Numbered from the stretch's first letter, positions 53,401-62,526 are shown. The stretch is 64,000 bases of DNA from an uncultured Verrucomicrobiales bacterium (GCA_937891465.1 CALAHF010000162.1:61967-125966); one strand, 5' to 3'. The notes: a model not told the origin generated them from the letters alone. A program made the numbers and translations.

Positions 53401-54927
53401 TTATTTTCTCAAGGCAGCAGCGGCTTTGACAGCGTTGCCTTTTCGCTGAACCCCGGTTTTCTTAGTAGCGTTGAACGCGGCGTTCGTTGTTGGCATCTGC
53501 GCATCGACTGATTGTTTCCATTCTGAAAGCCGTTTGTGAAGCTCGGTGGTTTTCTCAGGATTTTTCTTCGCGAGGTTGTGATCTTCGTGAATATCTTTGA
53601 CCAAATTGTAGAGTTCCAGCGGACTGCCGTCATGAAGCTCGATCAGTTTCCAATCGCCCATTCGGACCGAGCTGTAGGGTTGGGCTCCCATCGAATGATA
53701 GTGCGGGTAATGCCAGAAAATCGCGTCGCGATCCAGGCTGTCTGCGGGATCTTTTAGAATGGGTGTCAGCGAAACCCCATCAACCGTGGATTTGATTTCA
53801 TTCGGAATTTCCTGACCAAGAGTTTCCAGAATAGTCGGCAAAAAATCCATCGTGATGATTGGTTCGCTGCTCTCTGTTCCCGCTTTGGTGACGCCCGGCC
53901 AATTGATAATCGTCGGGATGCGCACCCCGCCTTCGTAAATTCCGCCTTTGCCCTGACGGAGCGGAGCGTTGTCAGTCGCGACAGGATCAAGCCCACCGTT
54001 ATCGGAGGTGAAAATAATCAGCGTTTCTTCGGTCAGACCCGATTCCTGCAGCTTTGCCATAACGCGCCCGATTGCCTCATCCACGCTTTCCACCATCGCC
54101 GCGTATTTTACATTTCCGTGAAGCGGTTTGGGACTGGATTTGAGCTTCTTCTCGTATTTCTCCACCAAATCCGGTCGGCCCTGCAACGGCGTGTGGACAT
54201 TATAGAACGAGAAATACATGAAAAATGGCGATTTTGATTCAGCAAATCCATCAATCAGACCCACCGCTTCCGAAGCGAGCCGATCCGTCAGATATTCACC
54301 GTCTTTGCCGCTTTTGGGCAACGTGGCGTAGATCGTGTTTTTCTTTTTAATTTCGACCGTTTTCCCTTTTCCATACGGCCAGAAATAGCTGGGAGGTGCG
54401 CCATGCTCATTTCCGCCAATGTTAAAATCGAATCCCTGACTTTCTGGATAAAAAGTGGGGTCTGGATTATCCGACCCACCGGGACCGCTTCGATCGCGAT
54501 GAGTGAGATGCCACTTTCCCAAATGCGCGGTTTTGAAGCCCTTTTCTTTAAGAATTTCCGCAATCGTCACTTGGCGGTGTTCCAAAACTTGAGTCCAGTC
54601 GGGAATTGTCAGCGGGGTGTTTACGAAAGGATGTCCCGGAATGAAATCGGTCACACGAAGTCGCGCCGGATATTGGCCTGTCAGCAATGCTGCTCGCGTG
54701 GGTGAACAAACCGTACAGGCAGCGTAGGCATTGGTGAACTTCGTTCCAGCTGCGGCAAGCGCGTCGATGTGTGGTGTTTCGTAAAAATCACTCCCGAACG
54801 CGCCAACGTCAGTCCACCCCATGTCGTCGACGAGAAACACGATGGCATTTTTCGTTTCGGCTGTCGCCAAAAAGGGAGTCGCGAGGACGATAAATGCAGC
54901 GATCCCACTGCGGATTGAGAAATTCAT
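53401..54927 (-). CDS. Exported sulfatase (arylsulfatase-like)
   Basis: Type I sulfatase of 508 residues with a signal peptide (cut near ATAE). The formylglycine motif is CSPTRAALLTG at Cys74, the first metal loop is VFLVDDMGWTDVG, and HLGKWHLTH and TLIIFTSDNGG complete the active site. It should act on sulfated polysaccharides outside the cytoplasm, which suits algal-polymer users. A Lys/Ala-rich C-terminus follows the fold. Unlike the other sulfatase in the window, it sits with a cytochrome-c-domain protein and not with DUF1501. Confidence 0.93.
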   Translation of the reverse strand: MNFSIRSGIAAFIVLATPFLATAETKNAIVFLVDDMGWTDVGAFGSDFYETPHIDALAAAGTKFTNAYAACTVCSPTRAALLTGQYPARLRVTDFIPGHPFVNTPLTIPDWTQVLEHRQVTIAEILKEKGFKTAHLGKWHLTHRDRSGPGGSDNPDPTFYPESQGFDFNIGGNEHGAPPSYFWPYGKGKTVEIKKKNTIYATLPKSGKDGEYLTDRLASEAVGLIDGFAESKSPFFMYFSFYNVHTPLQGRPDLVEKYEKKLKSSPKPLHGNVKYAAMVESVDEAIGRVMAKLQESGLTEETLIIFTSDNGGLDPVATDNAPLRQGKGGIYEGGVRIPTIINWPGVTKAGTESSEPIITMDFLPTILETLGQEIPNEIKSTVDGVSLTPILKDPADSLDRDAIFWHYPHYHSMGAQPYSSVRMGDWKLIELHDGSPLELYNLVKDIHEDHNLAKKNPEKTTELHKRLSEWKQSVDAQMPTTNAAFNATKKTGVQRKGNAVKAAAALRK

Positions 54928-54953
54928 ACGAAGTCAGTCTATTCCGATCGAGA

Positions 54954-55940
54954 TCAGGTAGTAGCAACACGATCAAACCAGAGGAAAGTGATGTATCCCG
55001 CATAGCCTAGGAGCAGTAGCGCGCCCTCGAAGCGGCTGATTCGCTTTCTCGTCAGCATAATTGGAAAGAGAACCAACGTCATCACGACCATCACGAGTAG
55101 GTCGGAGAGTTTGATTTGAGTCACCCCCATCGGCTTGATCGCCGCCGTCGCCCCGACCACGCACAGAATATTAAAAATGCAGGACCCGATGATATTTCCA
55201 ATGATGATGTCGCCCTCTTTTTTCATCGCAGCGACCGCAGAAGCAGCGAGTTCGGGAACCGAGGTGCTGAAAGCGATCAATGTTAGAGAAATGACCGCTT
55301 CAGGGACACCAAATAATTTTGCCAGTCCAACGCCTCCTTCTTCGAGGGCTCGAGCGCCAAGGTAAAGCAGCACCAACCCGATAAACACCATTCCAGCCAA
55401 TTTCAAAACCGGCTCCATTTTGCCTTCGCTGAGATTGAACTCCGCTTCCAATTCCTCGACCATCTCCGGATTTTTTATTTTTCGCGCGATCTTCAGCTGA
55501 ATAAACGTATAAACGACCACCGCAGTAAAAAGTAAGATCCCCTCAATTCGGCCAACCCCTGACCCGATCAGGAGCATCGCCATCAACACCAGCGAAGAAA
55601 GCGCGAGGATCGGCATGTCGCGGACGATCAACTCTCGCCGCACATGAAGAACACAAATAAATGCGCTGAGGCCTAGAACGAGTCCGATATTACAAATGTT
55701 TGAGCCGACCACGTTGCCGATCGACATATCCGGCAGTGATGGCGTTCCCATATTGAAACCAATGCTGACGAACAGTTCCGGCGCACTGGTTCCAAACGCC
55801 ACGATTGTCAGGCCAACCACCAGTGGCGAGATTCCATATTTGACGGCGATTTTACCGGCTCCACCAACGAGCCACTCCGCTCCGAAGTACAGAACTATGA
55901 GTCCGAGAATCAAGTAAAACACGTCGATTAAAATGGGCAT
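54954..55940 (-). CDS. Calcium/sodium antiporter (CaCA family)
   Basis: Inner-membrane exchanger of 328 residues with about ten membrane segments in two inverted halves. The alpha-repeats are GLTIVAFGTSAPELFVSIG (first) and SLTLIAFSTSVPELAASA (second), each followed by GNVVGSNICNIGLVLG-like motifs. These are the signatures of YrbG-type Na+/Ca2+ or K+-independent exchangers. A cytoplasmic Glu-rich loop lies in the middle (NPEMVEELEAEFNLSE). It is not obviously linked to the sulfatase gene, which starts 27 bases downstream. Confidence 0.92.
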   Translation of the reverse strand: MPILIDVFYLILGLIVLYFGAEWLVGGAGKIAVKYGISPLVVGLTIVAFGTSAPELFVSIGFNMGTPSLPDMSIGNVVGSNICNIGLVLGLSAFICVLHVRRELIVRDMPILALSSLVLMAMLLIGSGVGRIEGILLFTAVVVYTFIQLKIARKIKNPEMVEELEAEFNLSEGKMEPVLKLAGMVFIGLVLLYLGARALEEGGVGLAKLFGVPEAVISLTLIAFSTSVPELAASAVAAMKKEGDIIIGNIIGSCIFNILCVVGATAAIKPMGVTQIKLSDLLVMVVMTLVLFPIMLTRKRISRFEGALLLLGYAGYITFLWFDRVATT

Positions 55941-55998
55941 TCGGCACTGTGGCGACTACCCGAAAATCCGCCAGTGGAAATTTCTTCATTATTTTCTC

Positions 55999-56026
55999 TT
56001 GAATCCCGAAAAAATGGGGGAATAAT
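55999..56026 (+). promoter_or_regulatory. Possible sigma70-type promoter of tRNA-Glu
   Basis: TTGAAT (55999-56004) and AATAAT (56021-56026) with a 16-base spacer, 50 bases before the tRNA. Based on motif match only. Confidence 0.25.
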
Positions 56027-56075
56027 CAGCGCTCCGCAGACGGCTTTAAGCCATCTCATCAATTTTTTGTGATGC

Positions 56076-56151
56076 GACCCGTTCGTCTAGCGGTCTAGGA
56101 CTCCGCCCTTTCACGGCGGCAACACGGGTTCAAGTCCCGTACGGGTCGCCA
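56076..56151 (+). tRNA. tRNA-Glu (anticodon UUC)
   Basis: Acceptor GACCCGT with ACGGGTC, anticodon stem CCGCC/GGCGG around loop CTTTCAC (anticodon TTC), T-arm ACGGG-TTCAAGT-CCCGT. The CCA end is encoded (56149-56151), unlike in the tRNA-Arg of this window. Confidence 0.96.
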
Positions 56152-56188
56152 TATCTTTCAAAAAATTAGTTCAGTGTTTCAAAGCTTG

Positions 56189-56203
56189 TGACAATTTCTG
56201 TCA
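56189..56203. promoter_or_regulatory. Possible operator, TGACA-N5-TGTCA
   Basis: A 15-base inverted repeat between the tRNA-Glu and rhuM, of the size bound by dimeric repressors. Nothing else supports it. Confidence 0.25.
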
Positions 56204-56350
56204 TCAAAGGTCAAAAATGGAGTCGCGCTGATTCCACAGAATCTCGAATTTTTATTCAGCTACTTAGACAGTTCATCTTTCTGCATTTCGTTCATTCGGG
56301 ATTTTTCAACGACAAGTTGGCTGGTAGTATTTTGAACATATGTTTTTCGC

Positions 56351-57334
56351 ATGCCGGATCAGAATGAACTCATCCTTTATCGGACCGACGATGGCCGCAC
56401 TCGTCTGGAGTGCCGCTTTCAGGACAAGACGCTCTGGCTTTCGCTGAATCAAATCGCGGAGCTTTTCACCCGGGATAAATCAGTCATATCCAAGCATTTG
56501 AAAAACATCTTCGATGATGGGGAATTGAGCCGGAGTTCAGTTGTTGCAAATCATGCAACAACTGCCGACGACGGAAAAACCTATCAGGTGGATTTTTACA
56601 ATCTCGAAGCCATTTTTGCAGTCGGTTATCGGGTCCGCTCCGCTCAAGGGGCTCAATTCCGAAATTGGGCAACCACTCAGCTAAAGGAATACGTTATCAA
56701 AGGCGTTGCGCTCGACGATGAGCGGATGAAGCAACCTGAATCCAGTTTGCTTTTTGAGCAATTGCTCGCTCGCATCCGTGATATCGGAACCTCGGAAAAA
56801 GTGTTCTGGCGGAAAATCTGCGACATTTTTTCCACCAGTATCGTTTATGATGGGAAAGCGGAAACCGCGCGGAAGTTTTTCAAGATGGTTCAAAATAAGA
56901 TGCACTGGGCGGCGCATGGCAACACTGCTGCCGAACTGGTTCATCAACGGGTGGATTCAGATCAGCCTCATCTCGGGCTCACCAATTTTCAGGGAGCGGA
57001 GCCGACGAAAGCTGAAGTGGAAGTCGCTAAAAACTACGTAAATGAAGAGGAACTCAATCTTCTCAATCGGATTGTAGTGGCCTATCTCGAATTTGGCGAG
57101 CTGCAGGCGCTGAATCGTCGTCCCATGAAAATGGCGGATTGGTCCCGCAAACTGGATGATTTTCTGAAACTGGGAGATCACGAAGTTTTGACACACGGCG
57201 GCAATATTTCGGCTCAACAAGCCAAAGAAAAAGCCCACCTTGAATATTCAGCTTACCGGAGAAAAACGGATCAACTTCCTTCTCGGGTGGATCTGGATTT
57301 GGACGACGTGCTTAAAGAAATTTCTTCAACGTAA
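56351..57334 (+). CDS. rhuM: RhuM family protein
   Basis: Protein of 327 residues, the normal length. Family features: ECRFQDKTLWLSLNQIAELF, RDKSVISKHLKNIFDDGEL, YQVDFYNLEAIFAVGYRV (the FYNLE motif) and RNWATTQLKEYVIKG (a DNA-binding-like N-terminal domain). The C-terminal half includes AHGNTAAELVHQRVD and KAHLEYSAYRRKTDQLP. RhuM was named from a Salmonella pathogenicity island and is often near mobile DNA, but its activity is unknown. It lies 199 bases after a tRNA-Glu, which could be an integration site; no integrase is present. Its stop is two bases from the GT2 stop. Confidence 0.88.
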   Translation: MPDQNELILYRTDDGRTRLECRFQDKTLWLSLNQIAELFTRDKSVISKHLKNIFDDGELSRSSVVANHATTADDGKTYQVDFYNLEAIFAVGYRVRSAQGAQFRNWATTQLKEYVIKGVALDDERMKQPESSLLFEQLLARIRDIGTSEKVFWRKICDIFSTSIVYDGKAETARKFFKMVQNKMHWAAHGNTAAELVHQRVDSDQPHLGLTNFQGAEPTKAEVEVAKNYVNEEELNLLNRIVVAYLEFGELQALNRRPMKMADWSRKLDDFLKLGDHEVLTHGGNISAQQAKEKAHLEYSAYRRKTDQLPSRVDLDLDDVLKEISST

Positions 57335-57336
57335 AT

Positions 57337-58533
57337 TCAGGAATCTCCCCGCAAATTTGCCAATTTCTCCACCGCCGTTTTCCCAGCATCGGAAACTTCA
57401 CGTTTCTTGCCGCCCAGCAATCGCGATAAGGCAAAGCCTTTTGATTTCATCAGCTCGTTGCGGGTTTTGGCTAATTGCTTCCACGCATCGCGTTCGACTT
57501 TCAGTTTGCGATTTTCGTCGCGAACGGATTCGTATTTTCCGGCGAGGTTCACCGCTGCCTGCGGAGCTGATTTCTCGTCCCAAGTGTTCACCAGCGCCTT
57601 GTTCGGGTAATCATGGAGCTCGGTGAGGGTTTCTTCATCCAAACCGTCTACCATGGCCTCAATCTCCTCAGGCGTGGCTTTCTTAGCCGCAAGCTGGGCG
57701 AGTAGAAGCTGAAAAAGCCCCGAGTGAAAACTCGATACGCTGTTTTCGATCGCACGCATGTATTCGTAAAAACGATTCCGCGTCGCCTTGTTGGCTGTGA
57801 ATTCATCGGCAAAATGATGATACATATCAAAATGCATCCGTAGCATCTCTTTCAACAACGGGGCCGGGTTGGTATTGATGTTGTTTTGGGGGTGAACCCG
57901 GTATTCCAGCAAATCTTCTTTGATCAGGTGGATCTCATCGCGCAACGCCGCGCCGCTCAGGAAAAAGTAATCGTGATTGAAGCGATACGGCTGAAACGGA
58001 TTCGCCACCGCGTAATCCGTCCGCGAAATGATGTTCGAGCTGGTCACCACGAAATTCGCCATCGCTATCCATTCCCAAATCGTCGCGTCGCTTTCGCGGC
58101 CCATTGCCCAGACTGCTCGCAGCCACTTCGCACGCGATTCCCCGGCTGGAAGAACGCCGCCTTCTGCATCGATCATGTGCAATCCGGTCGAAACCACGGC
58201 TTTCGCATTGGGCTGCTCAAATTGGGGAAGGCATTTTTCATACCGGGTCGGCTCGTAAATGTCGTCTGAGTTGAGAATCGAAACCAAATCGCAATCTTTG
58301 GCCACCTCTTCGATACAGCGATTCCACGTGGTGTGGGCACCTGCATTTTCCTGCACTACCAGCTCAACGCCGCGATCTTCGAATTGTCGGATGATCTCAA
58401 CCGAATCGTCTTTTGAGCCATCGTCGATCACTAAAAAACGATCCGTCTTCCGAGTCTGGTTCAACACCGATTCGATCGCCGGAACGATGTATTTGGCGTG
58501 GTTATAACTGGCGATGACTGTGGCAAGACGCAT
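57337..58533 (-). CDS. Glycosyltransferase family 2
   Basis: Transferase of 398 residues with a GT-A fold in the first ~250 residues: LATVIASYNHAKYIVPAIES, LVIDDGSKDDSVEII and SILNSDDIYEPTRYE, the last carrying the metal-binding Asp pair. The C-terminal ~150 residues are helical and end in a coiled coil (YESVRDENRKLKVERDAWKQ), perhaps for membrane or partner contact. The sugar and acceptor cannot be told. A three-unit phased repeat lies just before its start. Confidence 0.88.
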   Translation of the reverse strand: MRLATVIASYNHAKYIVPAIESVLNQTRKTDRFLVIDDGSKDDSVEIIRQFEDRGVELVVQENAGAHTTWNRCIEEVAKDCDLVSILNSDDIYEPTRYEKCLPQFEQPNAKAVVSTGLHMIDAEGGVLPAGESRAKWLRAVWAMGRESDATIWEWIAMANFVVTSSNIISRTDYAVANPFQPYRFNHDYFFLSGAALRDEIHLIKEDLLEYRVHPQNNINTNPAPLLKEMLRMHFDMYHHFADEFTANKATRNRFYEYMRAIENSVSSFHSGLFQLLLAQLAAKKATPEEIEAMVDGLDEETLTELHDYPNKALVNTWDEKSAPQAAVNLAGKYESVRDENRKLKVERDAWKQLAKTRNELMKSKGFALSRLLGGKKREVSDAGKTAVEKLANLRGDS

Positions 58534-58538
58534 GATTA

Positions 58539-58616
58539 CGAATCAACCCTGTTTGATCAACGAATCAACAGGGTTTGAACGAAAATGCGTTTCGATGAAC
58601 CAACAGGGTCGATTCG
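58539..58616. repeat. 22-bp-phased intergenic repeat, locus 12 (3 units)
   Basis: Units at 58539-58559 and 58561-58581 start 22 nt apart, pointing away from each other, with a third at 58596-58616. It lies in the divergent gap between the GT2 and a membrane-protein gene. Confidence 0.82.
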
Positions 58617-58663
58617 CTTTGACTGGGTGATTGGTGAGCGGGAGTGGTAAAACTCTTGATGCT

Positions 58664-59074
58664 ATGAAACCGATTCTGAAAAATGTTCTCGCAGTTATCG
58701 TCGGTATTTTTGTGGGGAGTGCGGTAAATCTTGTACTTGTCAGTGCCGGGCACGCTGTGATTCCGCTTCCTGAAGGCGCTGATGTTTCGACGACCGAAGG
58801 ATTTCGGGAGAGCATAAAACAATTCACGCCAATTCATTTTTTGACTCCGTTTCTGGCGCATGCGCTGGGGACGTTGGCCGGGGCATTTCTTGCCGCGAAG
58901 ATTGCGGCGAGTCACAACGGTAAATTAGCGATGGCGATTGGCGTGCTTTTTCTGATCGGAGGCATCGCGGCCGTGGCGATGTTTGGCGGGCCGATCTGGT
59001 TCGCAATCGTCGACCTCGTTTTCGCCTACCTTCCAATGGCATGGTTGGGCGCGCGTCTGGCGCGAAATCGCTGA
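58664..59074 (+). CDS. Small membrane protein (four TM segments)
   Basis: Protein of 136 residues from ATG 58664. Four hydrophobic segments: ILKNVLAVIVGIFVGSAVNL, FLAHALGTLAGAFLAAKIAA, MAIGVLFLIGGIAAVAMFGG and WFAIVDLVFAYLPMAWLGA. The loop between the first two carries DVSTTEGFRESIKQF. No known function; similar small Verrucomicrobiota proteins exist by my recollection, but I cannot verify this. Confidence 0.65.
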   Translation: MKPILKNVLAVIVGIFVGSAVNLVLVSAGHAVIPLPEGADVSTTEGFRESIKQFTPIHFLTPFLAHALGTLAGAFLAAKIAASHNGKLAMAIGVLFLIGGIAAVAMFGGPIWFAIVDLVFAYLPMAWLGARLARNR

Positions 59075-59271
59075 TTTCATGGTATGTCGGGGTCAACGAC
59101 CTGTCGATGTTCGTTGCCGGCGAAGCCAACCGTGCCGAGGAACCGCGATTTCGTGGGTGGGTTCCCGGACGCGTGGGAGATGTGCCGCCTCGGTTGGTAT
59201 CTCGAGCGCCTTTTTGCGTCTCGTCCTTTACATTTTCCCCGTGGCATCGTTAAATTTGCCGACGCCACTTA
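59075..59271 (+). other. Gap before the DUF4129 gene
   Basis: 197 bases with no convincing gene. A 62-codon frame (59084-59272) ends in TAA that overlaps the next ATG (TAATG), but its composition does not look like a protein. Confidence 0.35.
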
Positions 59272-61008
59272 ATGAGTAAAGGAACCCGAAAATCAAGCCG
59301 CCGAGGTCGCTTTCGCAAACGCGAAGGGCGGGATTCGCTGCAATTGATCGAGGAGGCGTTTCATCTATTGCGCACTGCATCGGCGCGAACGCACTGGGCC
59401 TACTTTTTGGGAACGGTTCCTTTTGTCGCGGCAGTTTTTTATTTCTGGGCAGATATGGGAAGCAGCAGCTACGCGGAACGTGATTCGACGTTGGCCTCGC
59501 TGGGAATGGTCGGTGCATATTTTTGGATGAAAGCGTGGCACGCCATCTTTTGCCGACGACTGGTGGCGACTGTCAATCCAGGCCAATTGGTGGTATTTTC
59601 GGGATGGAAAAAAGTGCGTTATTTTGCAGCACAAATGATGCTGCAGGTTTTCGCCTTGCCGGTGCTTGCTGTATCGCTGGTCCTGATTCTCCCGCTTCCG
59701 TGGACTTACGCGTTTTTTCAGAATGTCAGTGCCCTGGGGTTTTCCAAGGATTACGAAGACCGCCCGCTCCGGGAACTATTCGTGCATGCCCTGAAACTTG
59801 CCTGTCGGGACTTAGGGCAATGTATTGGAATCCTCGCGATCATGAAGTTCATTGCGCTTTTCACGTGGTTGAATCTGGTTGCTGCGTTTGGTGCCCTGAC
59901 GTTTTTTGCAAAATCGTTCTTCGATATCGAAACGGTGTTTTCTCTCAATCCGATGGCGGCATTTTTGAACACGACGTTTTTGTTCGGCTCGTTTGTGATC
60001 GTTTTTTTGGTTATTGCTCCGATGATGAAAGCCATTTTTGTTCTGCGGTGTTTTTATGCGGACTCGCGGAAAACAGGAGCCGATTTGCTGAGCCAGCTTG
60101 CTCAATTTACTCCAGGGAAATCGACTCAGGCCGCAGCAATGATCGCGTGTGTGTTGCTGCTTGGCGGTTCGGTTCAGTCCGTTGCTCAGGAAAATGGTGA
60201 ATCAAAAGGTAGTGCGAATGTCAGTCAGCTTGAGGATTCAATTCGCGATACGATGGCGGAAAAGAAATATCAGTGGCGATTTGAGCGGTTGGCAATGGGA
60301 GACGATGAAGCGTCTGAGAAAACGGGATTTGATAAATGGCTCGATGATTTTGCCGCGTCGATTCGAAACACTTCCGAATCGATGAATGAAAAATTCGAAC
60401 AAATTATGGATCGTTTGTTCAATCAAGACGGCTCCAAGTCATCGCGAAATAGAAACGGCGAATCCGAGATGGGCTTGTTCATTGGCAGCAGTTTCAATGT
60501 GATTTTGATCGCGGTTCTGGTAGGGCTCGTGATCTGGCTGGTCTACATCTTGATTCAGCGCTATCGCGAATCGGATCCGGTTGAAATCGAAGAGATTTCT
60601 GTTTCCGGAGAGATTGACCTCGAAAGTGAAAACATTGTAGCAACGCAGCTTCACGAAGATGAATGGATGAAATTGGCGCGCGAAAAAATTGCTGCCGGTG
60701 AAACGCGTCTTGCGATCCGGGCGCTCTTTCTTGCCAGCCTGGCGCACCTCGGTGAGCGGGGGATGCTACACATCAAAAAATTCAAATCCAACTACGACTA
60801 CTCTCAGGAGCTTCGATTAAAGGCGCGGAGCCTTCCCGAATTGCAGAGTGCGTTTGGAGAAAATGTAGGGCTTTTCGAGCGTGTGTGGTATGGGCTGCAC
60901 AACATCGGTGATGACGCAGTGGAGCATTTCACCTCAAATTACGAACGGATTGCGGCTCAAAAATCCGTTCACGAATTGCAACAAGCTGAAGCGACTCCAG
61001 CGAGATGA
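59272..61008 (+). CDS. DUF4129-domain membrane protein
   Basis: Protein of 578 residues. The N-terminal basic stretch is followed by about six membrane segments up to residue ~305, a soluble region (about 305-400, ASSIRNTSESMNEKFEQIMD-like), another membrane segment (SFNVILIAVLVGLVIWLVYI) and a C-terminal cytoplasmic DUF4129 domain (about 460-570, AREKIAAGETRLAIRALFLA; ERVWYGLHNIGDDAVEHFTS). DUF4129 is usually found with MoxR/DUF58/DUF4350 genes in membrane-linked operons of unknown role. Start ATG 59272; the stop overlaps the DUF4350 start by four bases. Confidence 0.82.
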   Translation: MSKGTRKSSRRGRFRKREGRDSLQLIEEAFHLLRTASARTHWAYFLGTVPFVAAVFYFWADMGSSSYAERDSTLASLGMVGAYFWMKAWHAIFCRRLVATVNPGQLVVFSGWKKVRYFAAQMMLQVFALPVLAVSLVLILPLPWTYAFFQNVSALGFSKDYEDRPLRELFVHALKLACRDLGQCIGILAIMKFIALFTWLNLVAAFGALTFFAKSFFDIETVFSLNPMAAFLNTTFLFGSFVIVFLVIAPMMKAIFVLRCFYADSRKTGADLLSQLAQFTPGKSTQAAAMIACVLLLGGSVQSVAQENGESKGSANVSQLEDSIRDTMAEKKYQWRFERLAMGDDEASEKTGFDKWLDDFAASIRNTSESMNEKFEQIMDRLFNQDGSKSSRNRNGESEMGLFIGSSFNVILIAVLVGLVIWLVYILIQRYRESDPVEIEEISVSGEIDLESENIVATQLHEDEWMKLAREKIAAGETRLAIRALFLASLAHLGERGMLHIKKFKSNYDYSQELRLKARSLPELQSAFGENVGLFERVWYGLHNIGDDAVEHFTSNYERIAAQKSVHELQQAEATPAR

Positions 61009-62468
61009 AATTCTCCAAAATCATCCCGGTCATTGGATTTACTGCGCTTGTGCTGTTGTTGGCATTCGTATTTTCAAGCGTCATGGATAAACGTTTCTCT
61101 TCCGGAACGATCTATCCGCATTACTCAACGCAGCGAACAGATCCACTGGGCGCACAGGCTATTTTTGATTCGTTTGATCGGCTTGATTCGATTTCCGCGT
61201 CGCGAAATTTTGAGGTGCTTACGCGGATCAAAACTCTTGATGAAGATACCGCGCTCGTGCTTCTGGGGTTACCTCGCCAAAGTGTCGATGACATGCGGGC
61301 GAAAGCTGATTCCCCAGTGATCAAGGCGGTTAAAGAAAAGGGGGCCCGGCTTGTTATCACGATCGATCCCGAGATCGTAAACGCGGACTACACGCCTCAG
61401 AAAAGCAGCGAAGAAAAAGATTGGTTCGAGAAGCGTCGCGAAATTATTCAGAAACGAAATAAGGAGCAAGTGGAGCGCGAGGCTGCGAAGAAGAAAGAGA
61501 AGAAAGGGAAGGATGGTAAAAAGTCTGAGGATAAGAAAAAGAAGGGCGCGGAGAACGATGGCGATTCAAAGTTGAAGGCTGAAAAGGAACCGGACGACGA
61601 AAAGAAAGATAAAAAGGACCCGATCAAAGATTCGATCGACGAGTTTTTTGAATACGACGAAGAAGAGCTGGAAAAAGAGGCAGAAGAAAAATTCGGAAGC
61701 TCTTTGTTTAATCAGTGGGATATCGATTTCGCCTATGTCTCCGATTATAAACATCCAGATGGCGGGTGGGAGCCGCGAGTTCCCGCAAATGCCGCCAAAA
61801 TGGGAACTCCGACCCTCATACCAAACTGGCATAGCCAATTTCGTTTTGAGATCGACGCCTCTGCAAAAGCCGATTGGAAGGTGATTGCCATCGTCGACAA
61901 AAAGCCCGTGGTTGTGGAAAGGAAACTCGGCAAAGGAACCGTTGTTTTAACGACAGACAGTTTTTTTGCTTCGAACGAGAGTCTTCACAATGGAGCGTCA
62001 GCCGAATTCCTGCTCTGGTTGGTTGGTGACAAAAGTAAGATCGTTTTCGATGAAACATTGCATGGAACCACAGTGAGAACCGGTTCGATGAAATTGGTGA
62101 AACGGTATCGGCTCCACGGACTTTTCATCGGTTTGTTCGTTTTGGTTTTTATGTGGGCGTGGCGATCTGCGACGTCACTTGCCCCGGGAAGCGAAGCGAT
62201 CGATGGAGGAATCATCGGCAGTGGCGGAACTGTCTCCGGTGAAGAGACCAGCTCGGGATTGGTTCAGCTCTTGCGGCGCAGTATTCCGTCGAAGGATCTG
62301 CTGACGCGCTGCGCAGAGATTTGGAAAGGTGGGAAAAATCAAACGATCAAGCCACAGGAAGAGGCTGAGTTAAGCGCAATCTTGAATCAAAACCGCAACG
62401 ACTCCAAGTCACTCGATACGGTTTCGGCCTATCGCCGCATCACAGACCTTCTGAAAAAGAAGGTCTGA
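61005..62468 (+). CDS. DUF4350-domain membrane protein
   Basis: Protein of 487 residues. An N-terminal membrane anchor (ILVIGFTALVLLLAFVFSS-like, residues 6-26) is followed by the DUF4350 fold (YSTQRTDPLGAQAIFDSFDR, then FEVLTRIKTLDEDTALVLLG), interrupted by a ~75-residue insert very rich in Lys and Glu (KKEKKGKDGKKSEDKKKKGA). A second part (VVVERKLGKGTVVLTTDSFF) and a late membrane segment (GLFIGLFVLVFMWAWRSATS) complete it. The start overlaps the DUF4129 stop (ATGA), so both are co-translated. Confidence 0.8.
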   Translation: MKFSKIIPVIGFTALVLLLAFVFSSVMDKRFSSGTIYPHYSTQRTDPLGAQAIFDSFDRLDSISASRNFEVLTRIKTLDEDTALVLLGLPRQSVDDMRAKADSPVIKAVKEKGARLVITIDPEIVNADYTPQKSSEEKDWFEKRREIIQKRNKEQVEREAAKKKEKKGKDGKKSEDKKKKGAENDGDSKLKAEKEPDDEKKDKKDPIKDSIDEFFEYDEEELEKEAEEKFGSSLFNQWDIDFAYVSDYKHPDGGWEPRVPANAAKMGTPTLIPNWHSQFRFEIDASAKADWKVIAIVDKKPVVVERKLGKGTVVLTTDSFFASNESLHNGASAEFLLWLVGDKSKIVFDETLHGTTVRTGSMKLVKRYRLHGLFIGLFVLVFMWAWRSATSLAPGSEAIDGGIIGSGGTVSGEETSSGLVQLLRRSIPSKDLLTRCAEIWKGGKNQTIKPQEEAELSAILNQNRNDSKSLDTVSAYRRITDLLKKKV

Positions 62469-62474
62469 TTCTTA

Positions 62475-62517
62475 CGATGTAACAGAGTTGATTCATCGAA
62501 CCAACCCTATCTGATCA
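62475..62517. repeat. 22-bp-phased intergenic repeat, locus 13 (2 units, inverted)
   Basis: A weak unit at 62475-62495 (AACAGAGTT) and a better one at 62497-62517 (ACCCTATCT), facing each other and 22 nt apart, between the DUF4350 and hisH ends. Confidence 0.75.
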
Positions 62518-62526
62518 AAAATTCGA

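Noticed and set aside
59084..59272. A 62-codon frame whose TAA overlaps the DUF4129 ATG
   Set aside because: The coupling geometry is attractive, but the composition is not protein-like and overlapping frames are equally open.
1083..62517. The repeat family as a CRISPR array
   Set aside because: Units are dispersed at 13 loci in pairs, with no variable spacers of regular length and no cas genes.
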